Of a stretch of DNA of 64,000 nucleotides, positions 46,789-55,333 are shown piece after piece (within the stretch, counting starts at the first letter, position 1; the number at the start of each line of letters is the position of its first letter). A model generated the notes under the pieces. That model worked only from the letters and a program-made list of their open reading frames with translations, was not told the DNA's origin and did no database searches. The DNA comes from Actinomycetospora succinea. Its GTDB lineage: Bacteria; Actinomycetota; Actinomycetes; Mycobacteriales; Pseudonocardiaceae. The stretch spans positions 95,589 to 159,588 of the forward strand of contig NZ_SNYO01000013.1 of the NCBI RefSeq assembly GCF_004363095.1, given 5' to 3'. The position numbers and the translations under genes are program-made.

Positions 46789-48495
46789 GTGTACGTGCAG
46801 AACGACACCCCGCTCGGAGGGTCGCTGGCGCTGAGCTCGCTGGTCGCGGTGCTCCCGCTGCTCACCCTGTTCGTCCTGCTCGGAGGCCTGCGCGTCCGGG
46901 CATGGCTGGCGTCGCTGATCGGGCTCGCGGTCGCGCTGCTCGTCGCGGTGATCGCCTACGGGATGCCGGTCGGGCAGGCGCTGCTCGCCGGCACCGAGGG
47001 CGCCGTGTTCGGGTTCTTCCCGATCTTGTGGATCGTCATCAACGCGCTCTGGATCTACCAGATGACCGTGGTGACGGGGCACTTCGACGTCCTGCGCCGC
47101 TCGTTCGGCTCGGTCTCGGACGACCAGCGGGTCCAAGCGGTGATCATCGCCTTCTGCTTCGGTGCGCTGCTCGAGGCGCTGGCGGGCTTCGGCACCCCGG
47201 TCGCCATCTGCACCGTCATGCTCATCGCCCTGCGGTTCAGCCCGCTCAAGGCGGCCGTGGTGGCCCTGGTCGCCAACACCGCGCCCGTCGCCTTCGGGGC
47301 GATCGCGGTGCCGATCACGACGCTGGCGTCCGTGACCGGTCTGCCCGAGGACGCCCTGGGTGCCATGGTCGGTCGCCAGACCCCGATCCTCGCCGTGTTC
47401 GTGCCCTTCGTGCTCGTGGGGCTCGTCGACGGGTGGAAGGGCATCCGGGAGACCTGGCCGGTGGCGCTGGTCTCGGGACTCGTGTTCGGGATCGCGCAGT
47501 TCGCCACGTCGAACTACCTCTCGCTCCCGCTGACCGACATCGTCGCGGCGCTGCTCGCGGCCGGGGCCGTCGTGCTGCTCGTGCGCATCCGCCCGCCGCA
47601 GCGGGCCGCGGTCACCACCGCCGCGTCGTCCGACACCCGTGAGACCGTGCCCGTGGGTTCCGGCGGCTCCGGGGGCGCAGCGACGGGCGACGAGCCCGGC
47701 ACACCACAGGCCCCCGAGGGGGCCGACCACGACGACCACACCCGGGACAGCCGCCGCGACGTGGTCCTCGCCTACATGCCGTACCTGATCATCATCGCGC
47801 TGTTCTCGATCCAGCAGATCCCGGTCGTCGACGACGCGCTCGGGGCGACGACGACGAAGTTCAACTGGCCGGGGCTCAACGTGGTCACCGAGGCCGGCAA
47901 GCCGGTGTCCACCCAGACCTTCACCCTGAACTGGCTCGAGGCCGCCGGGACGATCCTGCTCATCGCCGGCGTCCTCACCGCCCTGGTGCTGCGGCTGCGC
48001 CCGGGCGCGGCGGTCGCCGCCTACGGGCGCACGCTCGTGCAGCTGCGCACGGCGATCGTCACCGTCATGGCGGTGCTCGCGCTGGCCTACGTCATGAACA
48101 CCTCGGGCCAGACGCTCACGCTCGGCGGGCTGCTCGCGGGCACGGGCGGCTTCTTCGCCGTCCTCTCCCCGGTGCTGGGCTGGCTGGGCGTCGCGGTCAC
48201 GGGGTCGGACACATCGGCGAACTCGCTGTTCGGCGCGCTGCAGGTCACCGCCGCGCGCGGCGCGGGGCTCGACCCGATCCTGCTCGCGGCGGCGAACAGC
48301 TCGGGCGGCGTGCTCGGCAAGATGATCTCGCCGCAGAACCTCGCGATCGCGGCCTCGGCGGTCGCGATGAGCGGGCGCGAGGGCGAGATCCTCCGCCGCG
48401 TCCTGCTCTGGAGCATCGTGTTCCTCGCGGGCATGTGCGTGCTCGTGTACCTGCAGTCGACGCCGGTGCTGGGCTGGATGGTCGTCCCCGGCTGA
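46789..48495 (+). CDS. lldP: L-lactate permease
   Basis: A 568-residue LctP-family permease; GTG 46789 is placed by GGAGG 9-13 nt upstream. There are about 13 helices with LEALAGFGTPVAICTVML, NTAPVAFGAIAVPI, GSDTSANSLFGALQ and SSGGVLGKMISPQNLAIA, all conserved in the family. A Gly/Asp-rich cytoplasmic loop of about 40 residues (around 285-322) is longer than in E. coli LldP. It imports L-lactate or glycolate with protons. Confidence 0.93.
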   Translation: MYVQNDTPLGGSLALSSLVAVLPLLTLFVLLGGLRVRAWLASLIGLAVALLVAVIAYGMPVGQALLAGTEGAVFGFFPILWIVINALWIYQMTVVTGHFDVLRRSFGSVSDDQRVQAVIIAFCFGALLEALAGFGTPVAICTVMLIALRFSPLKAAVVALVANTAPVAFGAIAVPITTLASVTGLPEDALGAMVGRQTPILAVFVPFVLVGLVDGWKGIRETWPVALVSGLVFGIAQFATSNYLSLPLTDIVAALLAAGAVVLLVRIRPPQRAAVTTAASSDTRETVPVGSGGSGGAATGDEPGTPQAPEGADHDDHTRDSRRDVVLAYMPYLIIIALFSIQQIPVVDDALGATTTKFNWPGLNVVTEAGKPVSTQTFTLNWLEAAGTILLIAGVLTALVLRLRPGAAVAAYGRTLVQLRTAIVTVMAVLALAYVMNTSGQTLTLGGLLAGTGGFFAVLSPVLGWLGVAVTGSDTSANSLFGALQVTAARGAGLDPILLAAANSSGGVLGKMISPQNLAIAASAVAMSGREGEILRRVLLWSIVFLAGMCVLVYLQSTPVLGWMVVPG

Positions 48496-48507
48496 GCGGG
48501 CGGAGTA

Positions 48508-48553
48508 GCGGAGGGGAACCGTTCGGCGACTCGTCACTCGAACGGTGCTCCGC
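48508..48553 (+). terminator. Imperfect hairpin after the lactate permease gene
   Basis: GCGGAG...ACCGTTCG (48508-48525) pairs with CGAACGGT...CTCCGC (48539-48553), with an asymmetric internal loop and a 13-nt loop. It begins 12 nt after the stop. Confidence 0.5.
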
Positions 48554-48621
48554 GGCCGGGTCCGGCGGGCACCCGATGGTTTGATCGTCACCAGTCAGAG
48601 CAGGTGGCACGGAGGGGTGCA

Positions 48622-49185
48622 GTGGATCCGATCCTGATCATCGTCGGGGTCGCCGTGGTGGTGCTGATCCTCGGCGTCGTGCTCGTCGTGGTCGCGCGCA
48701 GCCGGTCGCGGTCGCGGCGCGCGGCGCTGCGCAGCCAGTTCGGCGACGAGTACGACCGCGTCGTCGAGGAGTACGGCACGCGCGACGGCGAGCGCGAGCT
48801 GCGGGCGCGTCTCAAGCGGCGTCGCGCGCTCGAGGTGCGCGAGCTCGACGGCGGCGAGCGCGACCGCTTTGGGCAGGCGTGGGAGACGGCGCAGTCGAGC
48901 TTCGTCGAGAACCCGTCGACCGGGCTGCGCGACGCCGACCTGCTCGTGCAGCAGGTGATGCGCGAGCGCGGCTACCCCGTCGAGCAGTTCTCCGAGCGCG
49001 CCAAGATGATCTCGGTCGACCACCCGGATCTCGTCGAGCGCTACCGCTCGGCCCACCGCGTGTCGACCGACGTCGAGGACGGCAGCGCCGGCACCGAGGA
49101 CATGCGCCAGGCGATGGTCGACCAGCGCTACGTCTTCGACGCGCTGCTCGCGGGCGGCGACGCGGCCCGGACGCGGCGGATGTGA
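48622..49185 (+). CDS. Single-span membrane protein coupled to a Ser/Thr kinase gene
   Basis: A 187-residue protein. GTG 48622 has GGAGGGG 8 nt upstream. One N-terminal helix (PILIIVGVAVVVLILGVVLV) is followed by a basic SRSRSRR stop-transfer and a charged helical domain (about 35-187) predicted to face the cytosol. It resembles a widespread actinobacterial protein of unknown role. The stop overlaps the kinase start (GTGA), so the kinase may act on it. Confidence 0.8.
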   Translation: MDPILIIVGVAVVVLILGVVLVVVARSRSRSRRAALRSQFGDEYDRVVEEYGTRDGERELRARLKRRRALEVRELDGGERDRFGQAWETAQSSFVENPSTGLRDADLLVQQVMRERGYPVEQFSERAKMISVDHPDLVERYRSAHRVSTDVEDGSAGTEDMRQAMVDQRYVFDALLAGGDAARTRRM

Positions 49186-50225
49186 GCGCTCCCGAGGGGT
49201 CGCGCGTGCTCGCCGACCGGTACGAGCTCCAGGGGCTGATCGGGCGCGGCGGCATGGCCGAGGTGCACCGGGCGGTCGACCGCGAGCTCGGCCGCACGGT
49301 CGCGGTCAAGCTCCTGCCCTCGGAGTACCGCGGGGACGCCGAGTACGGCTGGCGGCTGCGCGACGAGGCGCGCGCCGCGGCGGTCATCGACCACCCGCAC
49401 GTCGTGGCCGTCCACGACGTCGGGGCGGCGGACGGCGGCGAGGTCTTCGTCGTCATGGAGCTCGTCGAGGGCCGCACGCTGCGCGACGAGCTGGCCGACC
49501 GGGGCCGGCTCACGCCGGACGAGGCCGCGTCGGTGCTGGTCCCGGTGTGCGAGGCGCTCGCCGCGGCGCACGACCGCGGCGTCGTCCACCGCGACGTCAA
49601 CCCCGGCAACGTCATGCGCTGCTCCGACGGCACCGTGAAACTGATGGACTTCGGGATCGCCCGCGTCGCGGACGTCGAGGGCTTCACCAACACCGGCGTC
49701 GTCGTCGGGACGGCCGCCTACCTCTCGCCGGAGCAGGTCCGCTGCGATCCGCTCGACGGCCGCAGCGACGTCTACGCGGTGGGCTGCACGCTCTACGAGC
49801 TGCTCACCGGGCAGGTCCCGTTCCGCGGGCCGAGCTCGGTCGAGGTGGCCTCGCAGCGCCTGCGCGAGTCCCCGGTGCCGCCCCGCCAGGTCAGCGGCGA
49901 GATCTCGCCCGACCTCGACGCCGTGGTGCTGCGCGCGCTGGCGCTCGAGCCCGCGATGCGCCACCACGACGCCCGCGAGCTCGCCGACGACCTGCGCCGC
50001 TTCGCCGCCCCGGACCCCACCCTGCGCACCGAGGTGATCAACCGGCCCGCCCCGGTGGGCGGCGGTGCGGGCCCCACCGGCACCCGGCCCCAGGACGTCC
50101 CCGACGAGGGCCCCGGCCCGGGGGAGCACGAGCCGTGGTCCGCGGTGCGCCGCCTCGGCGTCGCCCTGATCGTGCTCGCCGTCCTCGTGCTCGTCGGCGC
50201 GGGCGCGTTCCTGCTGCTGGGGTAG
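49182..50225 (+). CDS. Transmembrane Ser/Thr protein kinase without PASTA domains
   Basis: A 347-residue Hanks-type kinase from GTG 49182. Gly loop LIGRGGMAEVHRA, ATP-Lys K43 (VAVKLL), catalytic loop VVHRDVNPGN (Asn for the usual Lys of HRDVKP), DFGIARV, and activation segment VGTAAYLSPEQVR are present. A Pro/Gly-rich juxtamembrane region precedes one helix (about 323-345) that ends the protein, leaving practically no extracellular sensor. It is co-translated with the membrane protein upstream. Confidence 0.93.
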   Translation: MSAPEGSRVLADRYELQGLIGRGGMAEVHRAVDRELGRTVAVKLLPSEYRGDAEYGWRLRDEARAAAVIDHPHVVAVHDVGAADGGEVFVVMELVEGRTLRDELADRGRLTPDEAASVLVPVCEALAAAHDRGVVHRDVNPGNVMRCSDGTVKLMDFGIARVADVEGFTNTGVVVGTAAYLSPEQVRCDPLDGRSDVYAVGCTLYELLTGQVPFRGPSSVEVASQRLRESPVPPRQVSGEISPDLDAVVLRALALEPAMRHHDARELADDLRRFAAPDPTLRTEVINRPAPVGGGAGPTGTRPQDVPDEGPGPGEHEPWSAVRRLGVALIVLAVLVLVGAGAFLLLG

Positions 50226-50228
50226 CGC

Positions 50229-51071
50229 TCAGGGCTGGCCGAGGCGGCGCAGCGACAGCTGCCCGTCGGCGGGACCGGTCTGGTCCCACGTCCCCGCGGC
50301 GACCGTCCAGGTCCGCCCGTCGAAGGTGACGCTCTCGAGCGCGAGGCGCTGGGCGTGCGCGACGAGCCAGGTCGCGATGGCCCAGCCCGCCTCGGGCTCC
50401 TGCGCGCCGGAGAGGCGCCGGGTGCCGAGCTCGGACGCGGCGAGCTCGGCGACGGCGCCGCTGCCGGGGTCGGCGGCCGGGGTCGTCGAGAGGTCGACGC
50501 AGGTCATCGCGGCCGGCGCCTGCCCGAGCAGGGCGACGGCCATGAGGCGCGCCTCGGGCTCGTGGTCGGCGTAGGCCTCGGGGAAGCCGCTGCGCTGGAC
50601 GGTCTGCGCGGCGACGGTGATGTCCATCGACGACCAGCCGGGCACCTGCAGCAGCGCCTCGTAGAACGCCGTGGTGGCGTAGACCGGGTCGAGGATCTCC
50701 TCCTCGCTGCCCCAACCCTGGCTCGGGCGCTGCTGGAACAGGCCGAGCGAGTCGCGGTCGCCGCCGCGGAGGTTCGCCAGGGTCGACTCCTGGATGGCGG
50801 TGGCGAGGGCGATCGTCACCGCGCGGTCGGGGACGCCGAGGCGCCGGCCGACCCCGACGATCGTCGCCGCGCTGTCGGCCTGCTCGGGCGAGAGTGTCCA
50901 GGTCGCGGGCAGGCCGGGGGAGTCCGGCGGCGCGGTGATCGTGCACCGGGGACGCGCGGCGATCTCGCTGTTCGACAGCACGACGATCAGTGTGATGACC
51001 AGGGCCAGCACGGCCACCACGGCGACGGCGACCGCGACGGCCCCGGCGCGGGAGCCGATCGGCGAGCTCAT
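50229..51071 (-). CDS. Membrane-anchored lysozyme-like domain protein
   Basis: A 280-residue protein, ATG 51071. One N-terminal helix (about 12-32) anchors it, and the outer region contains ATAIQESTLANLRGGDRDSLGLFQQRPSQGWG, the lysozyme-like fold motif in which the Glu of QES is a candidate acid. This actinobacterial family is often annotated vaguely; I infer peptidoglycan binding or cleavage. The start overlaps the MarR gene stop (ATGA), so the two are coupled. It converges on the kinase gene 4 nt away. Confidence 0.82.
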   Translation of the reverse strand: MSSPIGSRAGAVAVAVAVVAVLALVITLIVVLSNSEIAARPRCTITAPPDSPGLPATWTLSPEQADSAATIVGVGRRLGVPDRAVTIALATAIQESTLANLRGGDRDSLGLFQQRPSQGWGSEEEILDPVYATTAFYEALLQVPGWSSMDITVAAQTVQRSGFPEAYADHEPEARLMAVALLGQAPAAMTCVDLSTTPAADPGSGAVAELAASELGTRRLSGAQEPEAGWAIATWLVAHAQRLALESVTFDGRTWTVAAGTWDQTGPADGQLSLRRLGQP

Positions 51072-51541
51072 CCCTGCGGGTTCTCCGTGATCATCTCGGC
51101 GCGGTGCTCGGCGACCGACGCGACGACGTCGGTGAGGAAACGGTGGACGACGTCCAGTTCGGCGGGCGTGTAGCCGGCGAGCACGGCGTCGAGGCGCGTG
51201 GCGAGCGGGCCGAAGAAGGCGCGCCCGACGGCTTCGCCGGCCGGGTCGTGGTGCAGGGTCACGCGGCGCCGGTCGGCGTCGTCGCGGACCCGGTGGAGGT
51301 GGCCGAGCCGCTCGAGACGGTCGACCGCGGCCGTCGTGGCGCCCGACGAGAGCCCGACCTCCTCGCCGAGCCGGCCCGGGGTCAGCGCCGCGCCGGCCCG
51401 CTCGGCGCGCAGGACGGCGAGCAGCGCGGCGGCGTCGGTGCGGTGCAGGCCCTGCTCGGCGGCGAACACGTGACCGAGCCGCCCGGCCTCGTCGGCGTAG
51501 TCCTGCAGGAGCCGAACGAGAGCGTCACGCTCCTCGGCCAC
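51068..51541 (-). CDS. MarR-family transcriptional regulator
   Basis: A 157-residue winged-helix repressor. GTG 51541 has GGAGGTG upstream; an in-frame ATG at 51565 lacks one. The DNA-binding part is LTPGRLGEEVGLSSGATTAAVDRLERLGHLHRV with the wing RDDADRRRVTLHHDPAG. A palindromic TCTCGA-CGA-TCGAGA operator lies between it and the divergent membrane protein gene, as expected for autoregulation plus control of the neighbour. The ligand is unknown. Confidence 0.92.
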   Translation of the reverse strand: MAEERDALVRLLQDYADEAGRLGHVFAAEQGLHRTDAAALLAVLRAERAGAALTPGRLGEEVGLSSGATTAAVDRLERLGHLHRVRDDADRRRVTLHHDPAGEAVGRAFFGPLATRLDAVLAGYTPAELDVVHRFLTDVVASVAEHRAEMITENPQG

Positions 51542-51585
51542 GGGCCCACCTCCTTCGCCGTGCATCGTATCGACCCGGCGAGTAA

Positions 51586-51600
51586 TCTCGACGATCGAGA
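51586..51600. promoter_or_regulatory. MarR-type operator
   Basis: TCTCGA-CGA-TCGAGA (15 bp, perfect) lies in the gap between the divergent MarR gene (start 51541) and membrane protein gene (start 51626), 26 nt before the latter. The form is typical of actinobacterial MarR sites. Confidence 0.7.
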
Positions 51601-51625
51601 GATTCCACGATGGAGGGATGTTGCC

Positions 51626-52414
51626 GTGACTGCGGTGATCACGAGGGCGACGGTCGCCGACCGGGTCCGGGCCGGGGCGCTGCTCGCCGGGGCGCTGCTG
51701 CAGGTCGTCGCCGGGGGGCTGGGCGGCTCCGGGGCGTTCGGGCTGTCGGTGGGGGTCGTGGCGCGCGAGAACACCACGGTCGTCATGCCCGTCCCGGCGG
51801 CGTTCTCGATCTGGGGCCTGGTGTACGCGGGGCTCCTGGTGCTCGCGGTGCGCCAGGTGCTGCCCGGCCAGCCCGAGCGCGCGGTGCACCGGGCGACGGG
51901 CTGGTGGCTCGTCGCCTCGACCCTGCTCAACGCGGGCTGGATCCTCGCGTTCTCGGCGCGGGCGGTGGTGCTCGCGCAGGTGATCATCGTCGCCCTGCTC
52001 GTGGTCCTCGCGGCGGCCCTGGCGCAGCTCACCCGTCTGCCGGCGGCGGGTGCCGGCGACCGGCTGATGCTCCACGGACCCGTCGCCCTCTACGCGGGGT
52101 GGGTGAGCGTCGCGACCGTCGTCGGCGCGGCCACCACCGGCACGTTCCTCGGCGCGCCGGGCGACCTGACCGTGCTGGGCGCGCTCGTCCTGCTCGTGAC
52201 CGGGGCGATCGCGTCGGCGGTCGTCGCGTTCACGGCGGGCGCCGTGCCCTACGCGGCGTCCGTGGTCTGGGCGCTCGGGGCGATCGTCGCCATGGCGCCG
52301 CCGCTCGCCGTCACCGTGGCGGCGGTCGTGGCCCTGCTCGCCGTCGTGGCCGTCGCCGCCCGCCGCGTCCTCACCGCCCCGCCCGGCCGGCGCGTCCCCG
52401 CGGCGTTCGGGTGA
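51626..52414 (+). CDS. TspO/MBR-like (tryptophan-rich sensory) membrane protein
   Basis: A 262-residue, roughly eight-helix membrane protein; GTG 51626 has GGAGGG upstream. The segment PVPAAFSIWGLVYAGLLVLAV and STLLNAGWILAFSA match the TspO-related group with WxxWxP-like residues, here longer than classical 160-residue TspO. Proteins of this kind may bind tetrapyrroles or other small ligands. It is divergent from MarR with a shared operator. Confidence 0.75.
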   Translation: MTAVITRATVADRVRAGALLAGALLQVVAGGLGGSGAFGLSVGVVARENTTVVMPVPAAFSIWGLVYAGLLVLAVRQVLPGQPERAVHRATGWWLVASTLLNAGWILAFSARAVVLAQVIIVALLVVLAAALAQLTRLPAAGAGDRLMLHGPVALYAGWVSVATVVGAATTGTFLGAPGDLTVLGALVLLVTGAIASAVVAFTAGAVPYAASVVWALGAIVAMAPPLAVTVAAVVALLAVVAVAARRVLTAPPGRRVPAAFG

Positions 52415-52840
52415 CGGTGTTGTCAGCGTGGCGGCCACGCCGGCGTTGAACGTGAGGAAAGCCCCCACGATCTCGGCTCGGGGCGAGCGAGCCGGCGCCG
52501 TGGTCGTGCGAGCGATGCGGCTTTGCTGGCGTGTGACGCCAGGATCGCCACATCCTCGCTGCGCGACACGCCGGGGCTCGTGCCCGCGGAGATCACGAGA
52601 GCGCTGTGCACCCCGGGCCGCGTTGCAAGGTGCATACCGCGCTCCTGATCACCGAAGGATCGCCGAGGACCACCCCGCCCGCGTGATCAACGGGGACGTC
52701 GAGCGCCCAGAAGCAGCGAACCGCCCGTTCGCTGCCGAGCAGGGTGACCCCGAGGCCCGCGCCACACCCCGCGAACCGCCCGCGAGCGCGGCGCGGAGGT
52801 CCCGCGTGGTGAGGTGATCGTCGGCGGGAGGGGACCGAGG
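52415..52840. other. 426-bp non-coding gap with several hairpin repeats
   Basis: Contains GCGTGG-CGG-CCACGC-type, CTGGCG-TGTGA-CGCCAG and GCAGCGAAC-CGCCC-GTTCGCTGC (52713-52735) hairpins. Short frames cross it on both strands (one reads like AFLTFNAGVAATLT on the minus strand) but lack start signals and look like repeat-derived artefacts. The last 30 bp hold the GGGAGGGG ribosome binding site of the next gene. Confidence 0.6.
52713..52735. repeat. GCGAA...TTCGC palindrome
   Basis: GCAGCGAAC and GTTCGCTGC are exact 9-bp arms around CGCCC, matching the palindrome family at 3339, 6291, 6727 and 18402. Confidence 0.75.
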
Positions 52841-53941
52841 GTGCTCGTGTGGCTGGTGCGCACGGTGGGGATCGTGTGGCTGCTCCTCGTGCTCGTCGTC
52901 GCCGTCGGCTCGTATGCCCCGCGTCTGCCGGTGATCGGGTTCCTCGGGTCGTTCGTCACCGGCCAGTACCCCGTGCACGCCGCGCTCGCCGCCGCGCTCG
53001 GGATCGGGCTCGGCGCCGCGACCTGGGCTCTCGGAGGACGCGACGGGGTGGTCGTCGCCGCCGTCGCGCTCGTCGCCGCCCTCGCGCTGACCGCCGTCGT
53101 CAGGGCCCAGGCGGGCGACGAGGAGATCGACTGGTGGGCTGCGCTGACCGTCGTCGGCCAGCCCGACGGGCACCCCGACCGCACCGAGCAGTACGCCGTC
53201 GACGAGCTCGGGCGTCCGCTGGACCTCGACCTCTACCGGCCCGCGGGCCCCGGTCCGCACCCCGTGGTCGTCTGGGTGCACGGCGGCAGCTGGGTCCGCG
53301 GCGAGCGCGACGACCGCACCGCGCTGAACCGCTGGCTCGCCGACCGCGGGTACGCCGTCGTGTCCGTCGAGTACCGCCTGCCGCCGCCCGGGCCGGTGGG
53401 GGAGGGCCAGCGCCACGACGTCGCGGCCGCCGCCGCGTGGGCCGCCACGCACGCCGCCGAGGAGCACCTCGACCCGGACCGGATCGTCCTCGCCGGGCAG
53501 TCGGCGGGCGCCACGCTCGCGCTGAGCACGACCGCCGGCATCCTGGCGGGCGAGCTGAGCGCACCCCGCCCCCGCGCCGTCGTCGCCTACTACCCCGCCA
53601 CCGACCTGCGGATCGTGGACCGCTCGCTCCAGGACGCGGTCCTCGGCGGCCGGGCCACCGAGCGACCGGCCGAGACGGCAGCCGCCTCGCCCGTCGACCT
53701 CGTGCGCCCCGACCTGCCGCCGACCCTGCTCGTGCTCGGGTCCGCCGACCACTTCGTCTACCCCGACCGCGTCCACGCCTACGACGGCGCCCTGCGCGCC
53801 GCGGGTGTGCCGGGGCGGCTGGTCGAGGTGCCGCACGCCGACCACGTCTTCGACTTCCCCTTCGGCAGCCCCGGCGCGCAGGTGACCCGCCCGCAGGTCG
53901 CCGCCTTCCTCGCCGACCACGTCGGAGTGACCGCCCGGTGA
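52841..53941 (+). CDS. Membrane-anchored alpha/beta hydrolase (esterase/lipase, BD-FAE-like)
   Basis: A 366-residue protein. GTG 52841 is preferred over GTG 52814 because GGGAGGGG precedes it. Three N-terminal helices (about 1-95) are followed by an extracytoplasmic hydrolase: VVVWVHGGSWVRGERDD (oxyanion HGGSW), nucleophile in VLAGQSAGATLALS, Asp in LVLGSADHFV and His in VPHADHVFDFP. The order fits hormone-sensitive-lipase or feruloyl-esterase relatives. Substrate unknown. Confidence 0.9.
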   Translation: MLVWLVRTVGIVWLLLVLVVAVGSYAPRLPVIGFLGSFVTGQYPVHAALAAALGIGLGAATWALGGRDGVVVAAVALVAALALTAVVRAQAGDEEIDWWAALTVVGQPDGHPDRTEQYAVDELGRPLDLDLYRPAGPGPHPVVVWVHGGSWVRGERDDRTALNRWLADRGYAVVSVEYRLPPPGPVGEGQRHDVAAAAAWAATHAAEEHLDPDRIVLAGQSAGATLALSTTAGILAGELSAPRPRAVVAYYPATDLRIVDRSLQDAVLGGRATERPAETAAASPVDLVRPDLPPTLLVLGSADHFVYPDRVHAYDGALRAAGVPGRLVEVPHADHVFDFPFGSPGAQVTRPQVAAFLADHVGVTAR

Positions 53942-53986
53942 CGGACGGCTACCGAAAAGCCGTCGCACCGTGGTGAACTGCCCCGT

Positions 53987-55282
53987 ATGACCGATCGGGG
54001 CACGGACGACGTCGGTACGAGCGAGGGCCGGCAGACGCGACGCTGGAGCATCGTCGGCCCGGGCATCGTCGTGGCGGCGACGGGCGTGGGCGCGGGCGAC
54101 CTGGTCGCGACGCTGGTCGCCGGCGCCGAGTACGGCTACACGCTGCTCTGGGCGGTGGTGCTCGGCGTCGTCGTCAAGATCGCGCTGGCCGAGGCGACGG
54201 GCCGCTGGCACCTCGCGACCGGCTCGACGATCTTCGCGGGCTGGCGCTCGCTGGGGCCGTGGACGACGGTCTACTTCGTCGTCTACGTCGCGATCTGGGG
54301 CTTCGTCTACGGCGCGACGGCGATGACGTCGTCGGCGCTGCCGCTCGCGGCGATGTTCGGCGGGTCGATCCCGGCGTGGGGCATCCCGTGCGGCCTGGTC
54401 GGGCTGGTCCTCGTGTGGTTCGGCTCGTACCCGCTCTTCGAGAAGATCATGACCGTGCTCGTCGGCGTCATGTTCGTCGTCGTGGTGGGCCTCGCGATCC
54501 TCGTGCTGCCCGACGTCCCGGCGATGCTCGCGGGCCTGATCCCGACGCTGCCGCAGGGCTCGGGGATCTACACGCTCGGGCTGGTCGGCGGCGTCGGCGG
54601 CACGGTGACGATGGCGGCGTACGGCTACTGGGTCAACGCCAAGGGCTGGCGCGACAGCTCGTGGATCAAGGTCATGCGCCTCGACAACCGCGTCGCCTAC
54701 ATCACCACCGGCATCTTCGTCGCGGCCATGCTGGTGGTGGGCGCGGAGCTGCTGTACACGGCCAACATCGCGCTGGTCGAGAGCGACCGCGGCCTGCTCG
54801 ACCTCGACGCGATCCTCGAGCAGCGCTTCGGCCCGGTGATCGCGACGCTGTTCCTCGTCGGGTTCTTCGCGACGTCGTTCTCGTCGCTGCTCGGGGTGTG
54901 GCAGGGCGTGAGCCTGATGGTCACCGACTTCGTGCGCACCCGCCGCGAGGCGGTCGCGAAGACCCCCGAGGAGCTCCAGGCCGCCGGCCAGCTCAGCGAC
55001 GACGCCGAGCGCAGCACCCCGTTCCGGCTCTACCTGCTGTGGCTGACGTTCCCGCCGATCGTGCTGCTGTTCCTCGGCCGGCCGTTCGCGCTGGTCGTGG
55101 CGTACGGCGCCCTCGGCGCGTTCTTCATGCCGTTCCTGGCGATCACGCTGCTGTGGCTGCTCAACAGCAGCCGGACGCCGCGCGAGTGGCGCAACGGGTG
55201 GCTCTCGACGACGTTGCTCGTCGGCGCGGCCGTGCTCTTCCTGGTCCTCTGCGTGACGGAACTGATGGACACGTTCGGCTAG
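53987..55282 (+). CDS. Nramp-related transporter with non-canonical metal site
   Basis: A 431-residue, 11-helix protein, ATG 53987. The overall pattern fits the Nramp superfamily (GPGIVVAATGVGAGDLVAT in helix 1, GGTVTMAAYGYWV in helix 6). The hallmark DPGN of helix 1 reads GAGD, and MPH of helix 6 reads MAAY. Mn/Fe selectivity is therefore not supported; it may carry another ion. It stands before a bidirectional terminator. Confidence 0.85.
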   Translation: MTDRGTDDVGTSEGRQTRRWSIVGPGIVVAATGVGAGDLVATLVAGAEYGYTLLWAVVLGVVVKIALAEATGRWHLATGSTIFAGWRSLGPWTTVYFVVYVAIWGFVYGATAMTSSALPLAAMFGGSIPAWGIPCGLVGLVLVWFGSYPLFEKIMTVLVGVMFVVVVGLAILVLPDVPAMLAGLIPTLPQGSGIYTLGLVGGVGGTVTMAAYGYWVNAKGWRDSSWIKVMRLDNRVAYITTGIFVAAMLVVGAELLYTANIALVESDRGLLDLDAILEQRFGPVIATLFLVGFFATSFSSLLGVWQGVSLMVTDFVRTRREAVAKTPEELQAAGQLSDDAERSTPFRLYLLWLTFPPIVLLFLGRPFALVVAYGALGAFFMPFLAITLLWLLNSSRTPREWRNGWLSTTLLVGAAVLFLVLCVTELMDTFG

Positions 55283-55284
55283 CC

Positions 55285-55328
55285 ACGTGCGTGATCTTCT
55301 GAGTGATAGCTCAGAAGATCACGCACGT
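55285..55328. terminator. Bidirectional 19-bp perfect hairpin
   Basis: Arms 55285-55303 and 55310-55328 around TGATAG are exact reverse complements. They lie between the stops of the convergent Nramp-like gene (55282) and the oxidoreductase gene (55334), so they can end both transcripts. Confidence 0.8.
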
Positions 55329-55333
55329 AGGGC

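Noticed and set aside
52371..52635. Small minus-strand proteins in the 52.4 kb gap
   Set aside because: Frames derive from hairpin repeats, with no Shine-Dalgarno and no conserved features that I can see.
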